A stretch of DNA of 64,000 nucleotides from Thiohalocapsa halophila (lineage in GTDB: Bacteria > Pseudomonadota > Gammaproteobacteria > Chromatiales > Chromatiaceae): contig NZ_NRRV01000014.1 of assembly GCF_016583825.1 (NCBI RefSeq), forward strand, positions 1 through 64,000, written 5' to 3'. The notes beneath the pieces are model-generated. The model was not told where the DNA came from and did no database searches. It worked only from the letters and a program-made list of their open reading frames with translations. Positions 1 to 10,600 of the stretch are shown here, in pieces. The first letter of the stretch is position 1. Each line of letters starts with the position of its first letter. A program made the position numbers and the translations under genes.

Positions 1-2
1 TG

Positions 3-80
3 CTGGGGGCTGGGGGCTGGGGGCGAGCTGCTGGTTCCTGGTGCTCAGCACCAAAGGTCCCAGCGCCTCGCACCTCGCAC
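3..80. repeat. Short heptad repeats downstream of prfB
   Basis: The first bases are three tandem CTGGGGG units, and about 40 bp later comes CTCGCAC repeated twice. The second motif is the same 7-mer that occurs ten times in tandem at 27121-27190, so the two loci share a repeat family. No gene is visible before the prfB stop. Confidence 0.6.
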
Positions 81-88
81 CTTGTCTT

Positions 89-1187
89 TCAAATTCCGCT
101 CTTCAGACTTGCCTCGATGAACGGGTCCAGCCCGCCGTCGAGCACGGCCTGGGTGTTGCCCGTCTCGACATTGGTGCGCAGGTCCTTGATGCGGGACTGG
201 TCCAGCACGTACGAGCGGATCTGGCTGCCCCAGCCGATGTCCGCCTTACTGTCTTCCACGGCCTGGGCGGTATCGCGGCGCTTTTGCATCTCCAGCTCGT
301 AGAGCTTGGCCTTGAGCTGCTTCATGGCCTGGTCCTTGTTCTTGTGCTGGGAGCGGTCGTTCTGGCACTGCACCACGATGCCCGTCGGGTTGTGCGTGAT
401 ACGCACGGCGGACTCGGTCCGGTTCACGTGCTGACCGCCGGCACCGGAGGCGCGGTAGACATCCACCCGCAGGTCCGCCGGGTTGATGTCCACCTCCACC
501 GAGTCGTCGATCTCCGGCGACACAAACACCGCCGCAAAGGACGTATGGCGGCGGTTGCCGGAGTCGAAGGGCGACTTGCGCACCAGCCGGTGCACGCCGG
601 TTTCGGTGCGCAGCCAGCCGAAGGCGTGGTCCCCCTGCACGGCGACGGTGGCGGATTTGATGCCGGCGACATCCCCCGGCGAGACTTCCATGAGCTCGGT
701 CTTGAAGCCGTGGTTTTCCGCCCAGCGCAGGTACATGCGCAGCAGCATTTCGGCCCAGTCCTGCGCCTCGGTGCCGCCGGAGCCGGCCTGGATGTCCACA
801 AAGGCGTTGGCCGCGTCCATCTCGCCCGAGAACATACGGCGGAACTCCAGCTCGCCGATACGCTGCTCGAAGCCCGCCAGGTCCGCGGCCACGGAGTCAA
901 TGGTGTCCGTGTCTTCCTCTTCCGCGGCCATTTCCAGCAGGTCCGCGGCGTCGCCGAGGCCGGCACTCAGCGCATCCATGGCTACCACGATGTCCTCAAG
1001 CGCGACGCGCTCGCGCCCGAGGCTCTGGGCCCGCTCCGGGTCGCTCCAGACCTCCGGCTCTTCGAGCTCGCGCAGGACCTCGGTCAGACGCTCCTGCTTA
1101 CCCGCGTAGTCAAAGATACCCCCTCAGGGACTCAAGGCGCCCCTGGAGGTCGGCGATCTGCGCACGGATCGGGTTGATGTCTTGCAT
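89..1187 (-). CDS. prfB: Peptide chain release factor 2, with programmed +1 frameshift
   Basis: Class I release factor that reads UGA and UAA on the ribosome and triggers peptide release. Read from the ATG at 1187, the first 25 codons end at CTT followed by an in-frame TGA (1112-1110). Skipping one T at CTT-TGA-C restores a frame that continues to the stop at 89. A Shine-Dalgarno-like AGGGGG lies just before the slippery CTT, which is the classic autoregulatory site: low RF2 favours the frameshift. The joined protein is 365 aa, the usual length. The SPF stop-recognition tripeptide falls at residues 205-207 and the catalytic GGQ at 250-252. An ORF call starting at 988 would lose the first 66 residues. 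Very secure. Confidence 0.97.
1109..1126 (-). promoter_or_regulatory. prfB +1 recoding site
   Basis: On the minus strand an AGGGGG stretch, a short spacer TAT, then CTT TGA C. The internal SD-like sequence and the weak UGA-C stop context are the two elements known to drive +1 slippage in RF2 mRNA. Confidence 0.95.
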
Positions 1188-1337
1188 GATTGATCTCTCA
1201 ACCGAGAAAACCGTCAATCATAACGCATCTAGGGTTTCAGCGGACAGGGCGAGTGCTCAGCGGCAGCGGCCAACAGGGACGTAACCGTCTGCTTGTCTAT
1301 ACTGAAAGCGTAGGCAGCAAACCGCAGGAGGCGCGCC

Positions 1338-2078
1338 ATGGCCAGGCTACCGCGATTCATCCTCCCGGGTTATCCGCAGCACGTCATCCAGCGCGGCAAC
1401 AACCGGATGACCATCCTCCACGACGAAGAGGACTACTGGGTGCTGTGGTCGACGTTGCGGGACGCAGCGGAGAAATTCGGCTGTGCTGTGCACGGATATG
1501 TGCTCATGCCGAGCCACTTCCACCTGCTCCTGACGCCGATGCACGGTAACGGTATCGGCAAGCTGATGCAGTACACTGGCCGCTACTACGTCCAGCATGC
1601 CAACCAGCGCTATGGGCGCACCGGCACCCTCTGGGACGGGCGCTACCGCGCCACGCTGGTGGAGCCCGACGCCCTCTTACTGGCGGTGACCCGTTACATC
1701 GAGCTGAACCCGGTGCGCGCCGGACTGGTGGACGCGCCCTCCGCCTATGAGTGGTCCAGCTATGTGGCCAATGCACTCGGCGCGGACGATGACCTCGTCG
1801 CGCCCCACCCGGCCTACCAGGCCCTCGGCGACGATGAGGCCGCGCGGCATGCCGCCTATGCCGACACCTTTGCGACGCCGCTGTCGCCAGCTTTCGTCCA
1901 ACGCGTGCGGGACGCCACCAACAAGGCCTGGGTGCTCGGCAGCGACGCTTTCTGCTGCGATGTGGAGGGGAAGCTGAATCGCCGCACCCGTCCGCAGCCA
2001 CGCGGTGGTGACCGCCGTTCCGCGGCCTTCCGCCGCGCGCTGGCCGAGCGCCGCCCTGCCTCCCGCGGCGCCAGTTGA
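1338..2078 (+). CDS. REP-associated tyrosine transposase (RAYT, IS200-like Y1 family)
   Basis: A 246-aa single-copy Y1-type transposase relative. The HUH metal-binding motif is seen as PSHFHLLL (His60 and His62), and the candidate nucleophilic tyrosine lies in the Tyr-rich stretch at 79-84. The segment YIELNPVRAGLV near 120-132 is typical of the family. RAYTs process REP palindromes and are usually solitary domesticated genes, not mobile IS. An AGGAGG Shine-Dalgarno sequence lies 7-8 bp before the ATG. No REP hairpin directly flanks the gene, but REP-like palindromes occur at 18893-19014 and 36307-36361, plausible substrates. The Arg-rich tail after residue 215 is of unknown role. Confidence 0.9.
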   Translation: MARLPRFILPGYPQHVIQRGNNRMTILHDEEDYWVLWSTLRDAAEKFGCAVHGYVLMPSHFHLLLTPMHGNGIGKLMQYTGRYYVQHANQRYGRTGTLWDGRYRATLVEPDALLLAVTRYIELNPVRAGLVDAPSAYEWSSYVANALGADDDLVAPHPAYQALGDDEAARHAAYADTFATPLSPAFVQRVRDATNKAWVLGSDAFCCDVEGKLNRRTRPQPRGGDRRSAAFRRALAERRPASRGAS

Positions 2079-2344
2079 GCCCAACCCTCGACACCACCAC
2101 AGCCGCGACGATCTGTAATACCCTTGAGCGGTCTGCCGAGCGGACACCGTCGGGCTGCGCGCAAGCACCCGCGGCCATGAACCAGTGCCGCTGCCCCCGC
2201 CAGATAATCCCTGGCATGGAGTCGGCACGCGCCGACGCGCGGGAGAGCCCTGGCCGGCATTGGGGACGCGGCACCGCTGCGGGGTCGGCCCCGGCGAGGC
2301 GGCTGGCGCCAGATCGACGCGCACCACCGAGGAGGCCGAACAGC

Positions 2345-2656
2345 ATGTCCAAAATCCATATCGTTCGCCAACACACGCTTTCGCTGGAGGATGCTCGGGC
2401 GGAGGTGGAGCGCATCGCACAACGCGTGGAGAGCGAGCTCGGCGCCGACTATGCCTGGGACGGCGACACCCTGAGCTTCGCCCGCTCCGGCATCTCTGGA
2501 CACATCACCGTCACCGAAGACGCGCTCGATCTCACCATCCGCCTCGGTTTGCTCCTATCCGCCCTCAAGGGCCAAATCGAAGAGCAAATCGCATCCAAGG
2601 TGGACGAAACCCTGGCCGCTCGGGGTGCGGTGCCCCCGCCGGAAGACACAGACTGA
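2345..2656 (+). CDS. Polyhydroxyalkanoic acid system family protein
   Basis: A 103-aa cytoplasmic protein beginning MSKIHIVRQH. It resembles the small PHA granule-associated/regulatory family (PF09650), whose members have a similar N-terminus, a central W-x-G-D-x-L-x-F pattern (here near residues 37-44) and a hydrophobic GLLLSALKG segment. The reading frame is open much further upstream, but the ATG at 2345 aligns with the family start and follows a GAGGCCG stretch. It stands alone between the RAYT gene and a large unknown gene. The role in PHA storage is inferred from the family name only; no phaC is in the window. Confidence 0.75.
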   Translation: MSKIHIVRQHTLSLEDARAEVERIAQRVESELGADYAWDGDTLSFARSGISGHITVTEDALDLTIRLGLLLSALKGQIEEQIASKVDETLAARGAVPPPEDTD

Positions 2657-3035
2657 GCGCCGCCGACGGCCCATCCCGCTGCGCCGCGCCCGACCCCGCA
2701 GCTCGCACTGGCACTGCGAGCAGCCCCCTGAAACTGTGATCGCCAGCACGCGCCGCCCGACCCGTGTCACCTAACCTTCGGACATGGGGCGCGAGCTGCG
2801 CCAATCGCGCCCGGTAGCACCAAAGACCAATAAGCCGAGACACGCCGTACGCAAGTGCGCGATGCTGTCAGCGGGGCCGACGTACAGCAACAACGGGGCG
2901 CGGCTGGTGCCGCCGAGCACGCCCTGCAAGCGGGCGCCCGGATCGGCCGGTGCCAGGCAACCAGCAGGCAGCGCAGCGCCTCTTCAGATACGCAACGGCT
3001 TGCGCCGGGTGAGCCCAAGCACCTCGGGCTTTGGG

Positions 3036-4853
3036 ATGTTCTTCCGCAGTCAACCGCCGCAACCCAATCAGCTGGAGCTGAAGCTCGGTATCGCCTCCCC
3101 GACACAGTGGGGCAGCGGCAGTGTCGTGTCACCGGCGAAGCTGCTGCGCAACCTCGACGATGAGCTCGAGTCGCCGCAGCAGCTACTGCGAGAGGCCCTG
3201 TTCCAGGCCCGGTCTCTGAATCGCAGCTCCCTATCCGCAGGCAAGCGCCTGAAGCTCAGCGCGCGCCTGCAACAAAGGCTTTGGCCAACACTGGCCGCGG
3301 CGCGGGACGCGCTGCGCAATAATGAGTACGGAGTGCCGGAGCCAGAGCCACAGCGCGAGCTGCTGGATGCGGCCCAACAAGTCATCCATGCCCTCAGCGC
3401 CGGCTACCAGCTGGTGGTGGAGGCCGACTACCGCCAGGACGAGCGCCACGGTCGGGCGGAGCAAGCGCGCATTCTCGAGGCCGCTGTACGTGTGCTGGAG
3501 CTCACGCATCTTCACCAGCGCCTACGGGCGTTGCGCTTCCAACCGCTGCCGGCGCCTGCGTGGCAGGCAGCCAACACGCTGTTCTGCGTGCTCTGCCGCG
3601 CGAGCGCCCAGGAAGCGCCGGTGCCAGCGCTGTGCGACGACCGCCTGCTCCTCGATGCCGACGGCAGTACCCGAGCATTGCGGATCTACACCCTAATCCA
3701 AGCGTTCGGCCTCTTCGATTGCTTCACTTGGAGCAAGCGCCACCAACGCTTTCTGGACATTTACTGCGCCTCGCTTCCCAAGGCCCTGGTGATCAGCTAT
3801 CAGCCGAAGGCCGCCATGGGTGGCATCGTGCGCTTCACCCACGCCCATCAGGACAGCCCACCAAGGCGCTCCGCCGCCGAGAACAGTGTCCATCGGGTGC
3901 TGATCGACTGTAACGGCCTCGCCGCGGCGCTGCGCCAGCACCAAGACGCCGGCCGCCAGCATCAGGCGTGGATGAGTGGGGCAAGCGCCGACTGCCTGGC
4001 CGGGCTACCGCCCCTGGCCCGGCGACCCATTCTGCGTACCATGCTGCGCAGCCTGGAGCACGGCGTTCCGCCGCACCAACCTCGGGAGCAAGAGCTGCTT
4101 CGCTGCGACTTCCGGCTGGAGACGGGCTTTGAGCGCACGCGTCAACACCTGCACACCGTGTTCACGAGCGACCCTGCCAAGCGGGCGGATCTCGCCAGCA
4201 GCACGCTCTTCGCAGCGCGCTCGGCGGCCCAGAGCGACGACGCCGATAGCGGCGCGGATACGCAGTGGCTGGTCCTCCAGCAAAGCGACCGGCATACCGT
4301 GGTCAGCACCCAGGAGACCCGCTACACCAAGCCGCTGGCGCTGGGTGCGCTCGCGGTCTACGGGATCGGCGACGAGGGCTTCATGCGCCCGGCCATTGGC
4401 GAGGTGGCCCGCATCGTGCGCCTGGAAGACGAAGGCCGGATCTTGCTGGGCATCGTGCGGCGCGCACGCTTCGCGACGCCGGTCAACGTCTTCGCGACCG
4501 TGGGACAAGACACCAGTGAAAACACCGCGGCCCAGGTGGCCTGTTTGTTGGCCTATGACGACGAGCTCGGCTGGTGCCTGATCTCCTCGCCGCGGAGCTC
4601 GCTGCCGCTGGCTTGCCCGATACAGATTCGGACCAAACAGCAGCACGTCGCCAGCCGTCTGCGGCGCCTGCATGCCATCACGCCGCACTTCATGTTGTTC
4701 GAGCTGGACGCGATGAAGCCGTGTCTGGCGACTCCCAGCTATCCAAGCGCGCGCCGCCGCTACCGCCAAGGCCGCATGGGAGCCTCCAGCCATAGAGCTG
4801 GCGTCGCCGAGCCCGTCGACGAGGTCCGCCGCACGCGCCGCAACGCCAGCTGA
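3036..4853 (+). CDS. Large hypothetical protein, possibly PilZ-related
   Basis: About 605 aa from the ATG at 3036; an upstream in-frame ATG at 2784 would add 84 low-complexity residues without family character. The N-terminal half is helical, with an L-N-R-x-x-L-S-A-G-K-R-L-K-L segment and Y-Q-L-V-V-E-A-D-Y-R, which recalls large proteins carrying a degenerate PilZ-type c-di-GMP domain. The C-terminal third (about 440-560) looks beta-rich, with R-Y-T-K-P-L-A-L-G-A-L near its start, but I see no convincing RxxxR plus DxSxxG pair. Cytoplasmic, no signal peptide. Function unassigned; the PilZ link is a guess from overall pattern. It stands alone, with no operon partner. Confidence 0.55.
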   Translation: MFFRSQPPQPNQLELKLGIASPTQWGSGSVVSPAKLLRNLDDELESPQQLLREALFQARSLNRSSLSAGKRLKLSARLQQRLWPTLAAARDALRNNEYGVPEPEPQRELLDAAQQVIHALSAGYQLVVEADYRQDERHGRAEQARILEAAVRVLELTHLHQRLRALRFQPLPAPAWQAANTLFCVLCRASAQEAPVPALCDDRLLLDADGSTRALRIYTLIQAFGLFDCFTWSKRHQRFLDIYCASLPKALVISYQPKAAMGGIVRFTHAHQDSPPRRSAAENSVHRVLIDCNGLAAALRQHQDAGRQHQAWMSGASADCLAGLPPLARRPILRTMLRSLEHGVPPHQPREQELLRCDFRLETGFERTRQHLHTVFTSDPAKRADLASSTLFAARSAAQSDDADSGADTQWLVLQQSDRHTVVSTQETRYTKPLALGALAVYGIGDEGFMRPAIGEVARIVRLEDEGRILLGIVRRARFATPVNVFATVGQDTSENTAAQVACLLAYDDELGWCLISSPRSSLPLACPIQIRTKQQHVASRLRRLHAITPHFMLFELDAMKPCLATPSYPSARRRYRQGRMGASSHRAGVAEPVDEVRRTRRNAS

Positions 4854-5308
4854 AGGGCCCTGCAACGTCGACGCCTGCCCGAGCCCGCGCTGTCTGGCCT
4901 CAGGCCCGAGTGCCGGCACGGCCACGACCGCCGGTCTTGACTCCGCCCGCGTGTGCAGACCAGGTGACGTCGCCAACGCTGCCAAAGGTCACACCGTTGG
5001 CAAAACCTCCTGTCCCGTTTCGCAGAGCCTCTTGTCCCGTTGTATCCGTTACAGCGCGGGTACGCGCGGCGCCGCCGGGCCCGGTGCAATGCTTGAGCAG
5101 CCAGTTTAAGAACATCCCAAAGTAGTCTGAGCTGCTGCGATTTTTTGAGATCCAATGCTCTTGTTTTTTGCACCGCCGCCGCCTATGCTGTAGCGGTGAC
5201 AACAAGCAACTGGGGCCCCGTCCATCACCGGGGGAAACGCTGCCCGCGCCGGGCCGGCGTGGACGGGTGTCCTGCAGTCGGAGCAAGCCGGTAACGGGGG
5301 TAACCAGC
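4854..5308. other. Intergenic region, no gene recognised
   Basis: 455 bp without a supportable gene. It holds two near-identical words around 5008-5042 (CTCCTGTCCCGTT and CTCTTGTCCCGTT), and an AT-richer stretch at about 5105-5170 with two T-runs that could contain the promoter of the downstream hydrolase. No confident -35/-10 pair was picked. Confidence 0.4.
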
Positions 5309-6274
5309 ATGCAAGGAATCCCGCAGGACCTTTGGGTCCACTCGAAAGACACCTTGGCCGACGGCGCCGCGCCGTCGCACCTAGACCGCCGCAGCTTCCT
5401 CGCGCTCTCCGCTTTGGCCGGTGGGGGCCTCGTCTGCGGGCTGCCAAGCATCGCCACCGCTGCCCGGGGGCCAACGCTTCAGGCGGAGCTGGTCGGTTTG
5501 GTCAAGCGCTTGCGCGCCGAAGGCAAGATCCGCTGGGACGAAAAAACGTCCTGGTCCGTCTACGACTTCACCGGCCGCAAGAAGCTCGTCTCCGTCAACG
5601 AAGAGGAGCCTCGGCAAGCCGCGAGCATGCTGAAGCCCTTCGTCGCCCAGGCCTTTTTCTACACCCTGGGCGACAGCGGCGGGCGCCTTCAGTACAGCGC
5701 CGGCATCCGTGACACCATGGAGCACATGATCCGCAAGAGCAGCAACACGGCGACGACAGAGATCATGCAGCTGGTAAGCCGCCACAACGGCAACATGGGG
5801 CCGCGGGCTACGGAGCACGTGCTGAAGCGCCACGCCCCGCAGGTCTTCCGCCAGACCAGCATTGTCGAATACATCCCAGCGAACGGCCGCACCTATCGCA
5901 ACAAGGCGTCGGCCCGGGACTACAGCCGCTTCCTGTATGCCCAATGGCATCGGCAAATGCCCTACTCTGCCGAGGTGTTGGACATCATGTCTCTGCCTAA
6001 CCACGACCGCATCACCCGCGGCGTCAGCAACATGCCATCGGACGTGCGCGTCTACGACAAGACGGGCTCCACGGCGATGCTCTGCGGCAACATGGGCATC
6101 ATCGAGTGCCAGGACCGTCGCGGGCGCCCGCGGCCGTACACCTTTATCGGCATCATCGAGAAAGCCAGCCGCACCAACTACTACGGGCGCTGGATCACCA
6201 ACCGCAGCAACGCCATGCGGGAGGTCTCGAACCTCGTCTACAACTACATGCGGGGCCAGCACCGCCTGGTCTGA
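5309..6274 (+). CDS. Tat-exported serine hydrolase, class A beta-lactamase-like
   Basis: 321 aa. A twin-arginine signal is seen at residues 27-52 (D-R-R-S-F-L-A-L then a hydrophobic stretch ending A-T-A-A), so the protein should fold in the cytoplasm and be exported. The penicillin-recognising fold motifs are present: S106-M-L-K109 (SxxK), S-S-N at 144-146 (SxN) and K-T-G at 251-253. This matches the beta-lactamase class A/D,D-peptidase-like group (PF13354). No glutamate motif of true class A enzymes is obvious, so a peptidoglycan or other ester/amide hydrolase role is as likely as antibiotic hydrolysis. The start was chosen at the ATG that gives a normal signal peptide, with a GGGGG stretch upstream. 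A strong terminator follows. Confidence 0.8.
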   Translation: MQGIPQDLWVHSKDTLADGAAPSHLDRRSFLALSALAGGGLVCGLPSIATAARGPTLQAELVGLVKRLRAEGKIRWDEKTSWSVYDFTGRKKLVSVNEEEPRQAASMLKPFVAQAFFYTLGDSGGRLQYSAGIRDTMEHMIRKSSNTATTEIMQLVSRHNGNMGPRATEHVLKRHAPQVFRQTSIVEYIPANGRTYRNKASARDYSRFLYAQWHRQMPYSAEVLDIMSLPNHDRITRGVSNMPSDVRVYDKTGSTAMLCGNMGIIECQDRRGRPRPYTFIGIIEKASRTNYYGRWITNRSNAMREVSNLVYNYMRGQHRLV

Positions 6275-6343
6275 GACACAGCGCCGCCGCGCCCGTGCCC
6301 ACGGCAGCGCTGCGGGCGGCGCTTCCTTAGTTGAGCAAGCTTG

Positions 6344-6368
6344 GGCCCCGCTGGCGCGGGGCCTTTTT
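6344..6368 (+). terminator. Rho-independent terminator
   Basis: Perfect 8-bp stem GGCCCCGC/GCGGGGCC with a TGGC loop, followed directly by TTTTT. It ends the serine hydrolase transcript and separates it from the efflux operon. Confidence 0.9.
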
Positions 6369-6573
6369 GTGCGCGCCTGCCATAGCCAACGCCGGTGCAA
6401 GCTCCTACCGGACCCGAGGGGCGGAAGTCCGCACCGGGACACCAGCAGCCAACGTCCTCAGCGCCGCTGCTGCGGCGTGCATCTCCGCGGGGGCCTCTTT
6501 CACCGGCGCCGCGCGCCCCCAATTGGCAAGGCTTCGCGGTAACCTCCGCCGCGTCACCATCACCTTTGCCCTC

Positions 6574-7665
6574 ATGCCCATCTTGCTCGCGTTGCTCCTC
6601 CTCTCGCCCGCAGCCGCACTCGCCGCGGGCCCGGATGTCATCGTCGCCGAGGCTCGGTCCGAGCCCTGGGCCGATCGCACCGAAGCGCTCGGCACCCTGC
6701 GCGCCAACGAGTCCGTGGTGATTACCGCCACTGTGACCGAGACCATCTCGGACGTCCATTTCGACGACGGCCAGCGAGTGGCGACGGGCGACGTTTTGGT
6801 GGAGATGACCAGCGCCGAAGAGGATGCTCTCCTGGAGGAGGTCCGGGCGCGCGTGGCCGAGGCGGAGCGCCAATACCAGCGCGTGCAGTCCCTGGCCGAG
6901 CGCGGCTCGGCCTCGGCCTCCCTGCTGGATGAGCGCCGGCGGGATCTGGACACGGCCCGGGCGTCGTTGGTCGCGGTGGAGTCCCGGCTCAAGGACCGTG
7001 TGGTGAAGGCCCCCTTCGCCGGGGTGGTCGGCCTGCGCAACATCAGCTTAGGCGCGCTGGTGGAGCCGGGTGACGTCATCACAACGCTGGACGACGACCG
7101 CATCATGAAGCTCGACTTCACGGTGCCGAGCGTCTTTCTGCCATCGCTGCGGCCGGGGCTTGCGATCGAGGCCCGCGCCCCGGCGTTGGGGGAGCAGGCG
7201 TTCGTTGGCGAGATCAGCGCCGTGGACACCCGCGTGGACCCCGTGACCCGCTCGGTGCAGGTTCGCGCCCTGCTGCCGAACCCGGAGCGGGTGCTGCGCC
7301 CGGGGCTCCTGATGCGCGTGGAGCTGCTGCGCAATCCGCGGCAGTCCCTCACCGTTCCGGAGGAGGCCCTGCTGCACCGGGGCGACGATCACTTCGTGCT
7401 GGCGCTGGCGGAAGGCGAGGACGGTGCGGCCATACCCGAGCGCCGCCAGGTGCAGATCGGCGCCCGCCGGCCCGGCTTCGTCGAGATCACAGGCGGACTG
7501 GCGGCCGGCGAGCGCGTCATCACCCACGGCAACGACAAGGCCAAGCCCGGCGAGCCGGTGACCGTCATGGCCGTGGACGACGGCACCCGCCCACTCGCCG
7601 AGCTGCTGGCGCAGAGGCCTGCGGCCGACGCCGAGGATCGCCCAGCGGCAGAGACCTCAGAATGA
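6574..7665 (+). CDS. RND efflux periplasmic adaptor (membrane fusion protein)
   Basis: 363 aa from the ATG at 6574. The frame is open upstream, but those codons overlap the terminator. The N-terminus is a signal peptide (M-P-I-L-L-A-L-L-L-L then A-L-A-A). Next come the lipoyl-like half motif around residue 50, a coiled-coil hairpin (about 75-130) and the conserved segment V-K-A-P-F-A-G-V-V-G-L-R at about 143-154, which is diagnostic of HlyD/AcrA-type adaptors. The protein bridges an inner-membrane RND pump to an outer-membrane channel. Its stop overlaps the pump gene by 4 bp (ATGA), so the two are translationally coupled. No outer-membrane factor or regulator is adjacent, so a shared TolC-like protein is presumably used. 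Confidence 0.92.
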   Translation: MPILLALLLLSPAAALAAGPDVIVAEARSEPWADRTEALGTLRANESVVITATVTETISDVHFDDGQRVATGDVLVEMTSAEEDALLEEVRARVAEAERQYQRVQSLAERGSASASLLDERRRDLDTARASLVAVESRLKDRVVKAPFAGVVGLRNISLGALVEPGDVITTLDDDRIMKLDFTVPSVFLPSLRPGLAIEARAPALGEQAFVGEISAVDTRVDPVTRSVQVRALLPNPERVLRPGLLMRVELLRNPRQSLTVPEEALLHRGDDHFVLALAEGEDGAAIPERRQVQIGARRPGFVEITGGLAAGERVITHGNDKAKPGEPVTVMAVDDGTRPLAELLAQRPAADAEDRPAAETSE

Positions 7666-10600
7666 TCCTCTCCGACGTCTCGGTCCGTCGCCCGGTGCTG
7701 GCGACGGTGCTGTCGCTGCTGCTGGTGGCCTTCGGGCTGGTAGCCTTCGACCGGCTGCCGCTGCGCGAGTACCCGGACATCGACCCGCCGGTGGTGTCCG
7801 TGGACACCGTCTACCCGGGCGCCGCCGCCAACGTGGTGGAGACCCGCATCACCCAGCTGATTGAGGACCGCATCGCCGGCGTGGAGGGCATCGAGACCAT
7901 CGAGTCCGTGTCCGAGGACGGGCGCTCCACCATCACCATCGAATTCGGCATCGGCCGCGACATCGACGGCGCCGCCAACGACATCCGCGACCGGGTCTCC
8001 GGCATCCTGGACCAGCTGCCGGTGGAGGCGGAGCCGCCGGACATCCAGAAGGTGGACAGCAGCGACGATGTCATCATGTGGCTCAACCTGGTGAGCGAGG
8101 GCATGACCGTCCCGGAGCTCACCGACTATGCCCGACGCTACCTGGTGGACCGCTTCTCGGTGCTGGACGGCGTCGCGCGGGTGCGCGTCGGCGGCGACCA
8201 GACCTATGCGATGCGGGTCTGGCTGGACCGCAATGCGCTGGCCGCACGCGGGCTCACCGTGGCGGACATCGAAAGCGCGCTCAGGGCCGAGAACGTCGAG
8301 CTGCCGGCGGGCAGCGTCGAATCCCTGGAGCGCCAGTTCAGCGTCCGCACCGAGCGCAACTTCCAGACCCCGGAGCAGTTCGCGCGCCTGGTGGTGGCCC
8401 GCGGCGAGGACGGCTATCTGGTGCGCTTGGGCGATGTCGCGCGGGTGGAGCGCGGCACCGAAGAAGACCGTACGGTCTTCCGCGGCAACGGCGTGCCCAT
8501 GATCGGGCTCGGCATCATCAAGCAGTCCACCGCCAACACCATCGCCGTCGCCGATGCGGCCAAGGCCGAGATGGCGCGCCTCAACCCGACCCTGCCCGAG
8601 GGCATGGAAATCAAGCAGTCCTACGACACCTCGGTGTTCGTCAAGGACGCCATCAAGGAGGTCTACAAGACGCTCGGCATCGCCATCGCGCTGGTGGTGC
8701 TGGTGATCTTCCTGTTCTTAGGGTCCTTGCGCGCCATGCTGGTGCCGGCGGTAACGGTGCCGGTGTCGCTGGTGGCGACCTTCACGGTGCTGCTGATGCT
8801 CGGGTTCTCGGTGAACATTCTCACCCTGCTGGCGCTGGTGCTGGCCATCGGCCTGGTGGTGGACGACGCCATCGTGGTGCTGGAGAACATCCACCGGCGC
8901 ATGGAGCAGTACGGCGAGACCCGGCTCGTGGCCGCCTACCGCGGCACCCGGCAGGTGGGCTTCGCGGTCGTCGCGACCACCGTGGTGCTGGTGGCCGTGT
9001 TCGTGCCCATTGCCTTCCTGCAGGGCGACGTGGGGCGGCTGTTCTCGGAGTTCGCGCTGACCATGGCGGCGGCGGTGACCTTCTCCACCTTCGTCGCCCT
9101 GTCCCTGTCGCCGATGCTGGCGTCGAAGATTCTCCCCAAGTCGACCCAGAGGTCCACACGACGGGCGAGCCTGAGCACCGGCGTGGACTGGGTGTTCGAG
9201 CGGGTACGGCGGGGCTATGGCGTGCTGCTGCGGTTCTTCCTGCGCCAAAAGTGGCTCGTCGGGCTGCTGTTCGCGGCCACCGTCGCCGGGGCCTGGTGGC
9301 TCTTCGAGCAGATCCCGCAGGAGTACGCCCCGCAAGAAGATCGCGGCGCCTTCTTCGTGCTGGTGAACGGCCCCAAGGGCGCCGCCTTCGGCTACATGGA
9401 AGAATACATGGACGAGATCGAGCGGCGCCTGCTGCCCTATGCCGAGTCCGGCGAGGCCATTCGCGTCCTGATGCGCACACCCCGCGGCTTCGGCGGCGGC
9501 GACAGCTTCAACACCGGCATCGTCATCATGGTCATGGCGCCCTTCGGCGAGCGGCGCTCCACCTTCGCCATCATGAACGAGATCCGCGCCAAGCTCGGCG
9601 ACCTGCCCGGCGTGCGCGCCTTCCCCGTCATGCGCCAGGGCTTTGGCGCCCGCATCGCCAAGCCGCTCCAGTTCGTCATCGGCGGCGGCACCTATGAGGA
9701 GCTCGCCGCCTGGCGCGACCGCCTGCTCGCCGAGATCGACGCCTCCAACCCCGGTCTCATCGGCATCGACTGGGACTACAAAGAGACCAAGCCGCAGCTG
9801 CGGGTCGAGATCGACTACGACCGCGCCGCGGACTTAGGGGTCACCGTCAGCACCATCGGCCGGACGCTGGAGACCATGCTCGGCTCGCGCAAGGTGACCA
9901 CCTACATCGACGCCGGCGAGGAATACGACCTGATCCTGGAGGGCGAGCGCGACGCCCAGCGCACCCCGGCGAGCCTGCAGAACATCTACGTCCGCTCCGA
10001 GCGCAGTGGCGAGCTGATCCCGCTCTCGAACCTGGTGCGCGTCACCGAGATGGCGGACTCCAATGCGCTGAATCGCTACAACCGCATCCGCGCCATCACC
10101 ATCGAGGCCAACCTCGCCGACGACCTGGCGCTCGGCGACGCGCTAGCCTACCTGGAGGATCTGGTCGCCGAGCACCTGCCGGAGCAGGCCGTGGTCGACT
10201 ACAAGGGCCAATCGCAGGACTTCAGAAGCTCCGGCGGCGGCATCCTGTTCGTCTTCCTGCTCGGCGTCGCCGTGGTCTACCTGGTGCTCGCCGCCCAGTT
10301 CGAGAGCTGGGTACATCCGTTCGTGATCATGCTGACGGTGCCGCTGGCCATGGCCGGCGCGCTGCTCGGGCTCTGGGTGACCGGGCAGACGCTCAATATC
10401 TACAGCGAGATCGGGCTGATCATGCTGGTGGGCCTGTCGGCCAAGAACGGCATCCTCATCGTCGAATTCGCCAACCAGCTTCGCGACCAGGGCCACGCCT
10501 TCCGCGACGCCCTGCTGGAGGCCGCCGACGTGCGCCTGCGCCCCATCGTCATGACCGGCATCACCACCGCCGCCGGCTCCATTCCGCTCCTCATCAGCAC

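Noticed and set aside
89..1187. prfB looks broken by a frameshift near its start
   Set aside because: The break is the canonical CTT-TGA-C recoding site with an upstream SD-like sequence; the joined protein has the normal 365 aa length.
8078..9697. 539-aa plus-strand open frame
   Set aside because: It is an out-of-frame shadow of the RND permease; the composition is Arg/Gly/Ala/His-rich and without motifs.
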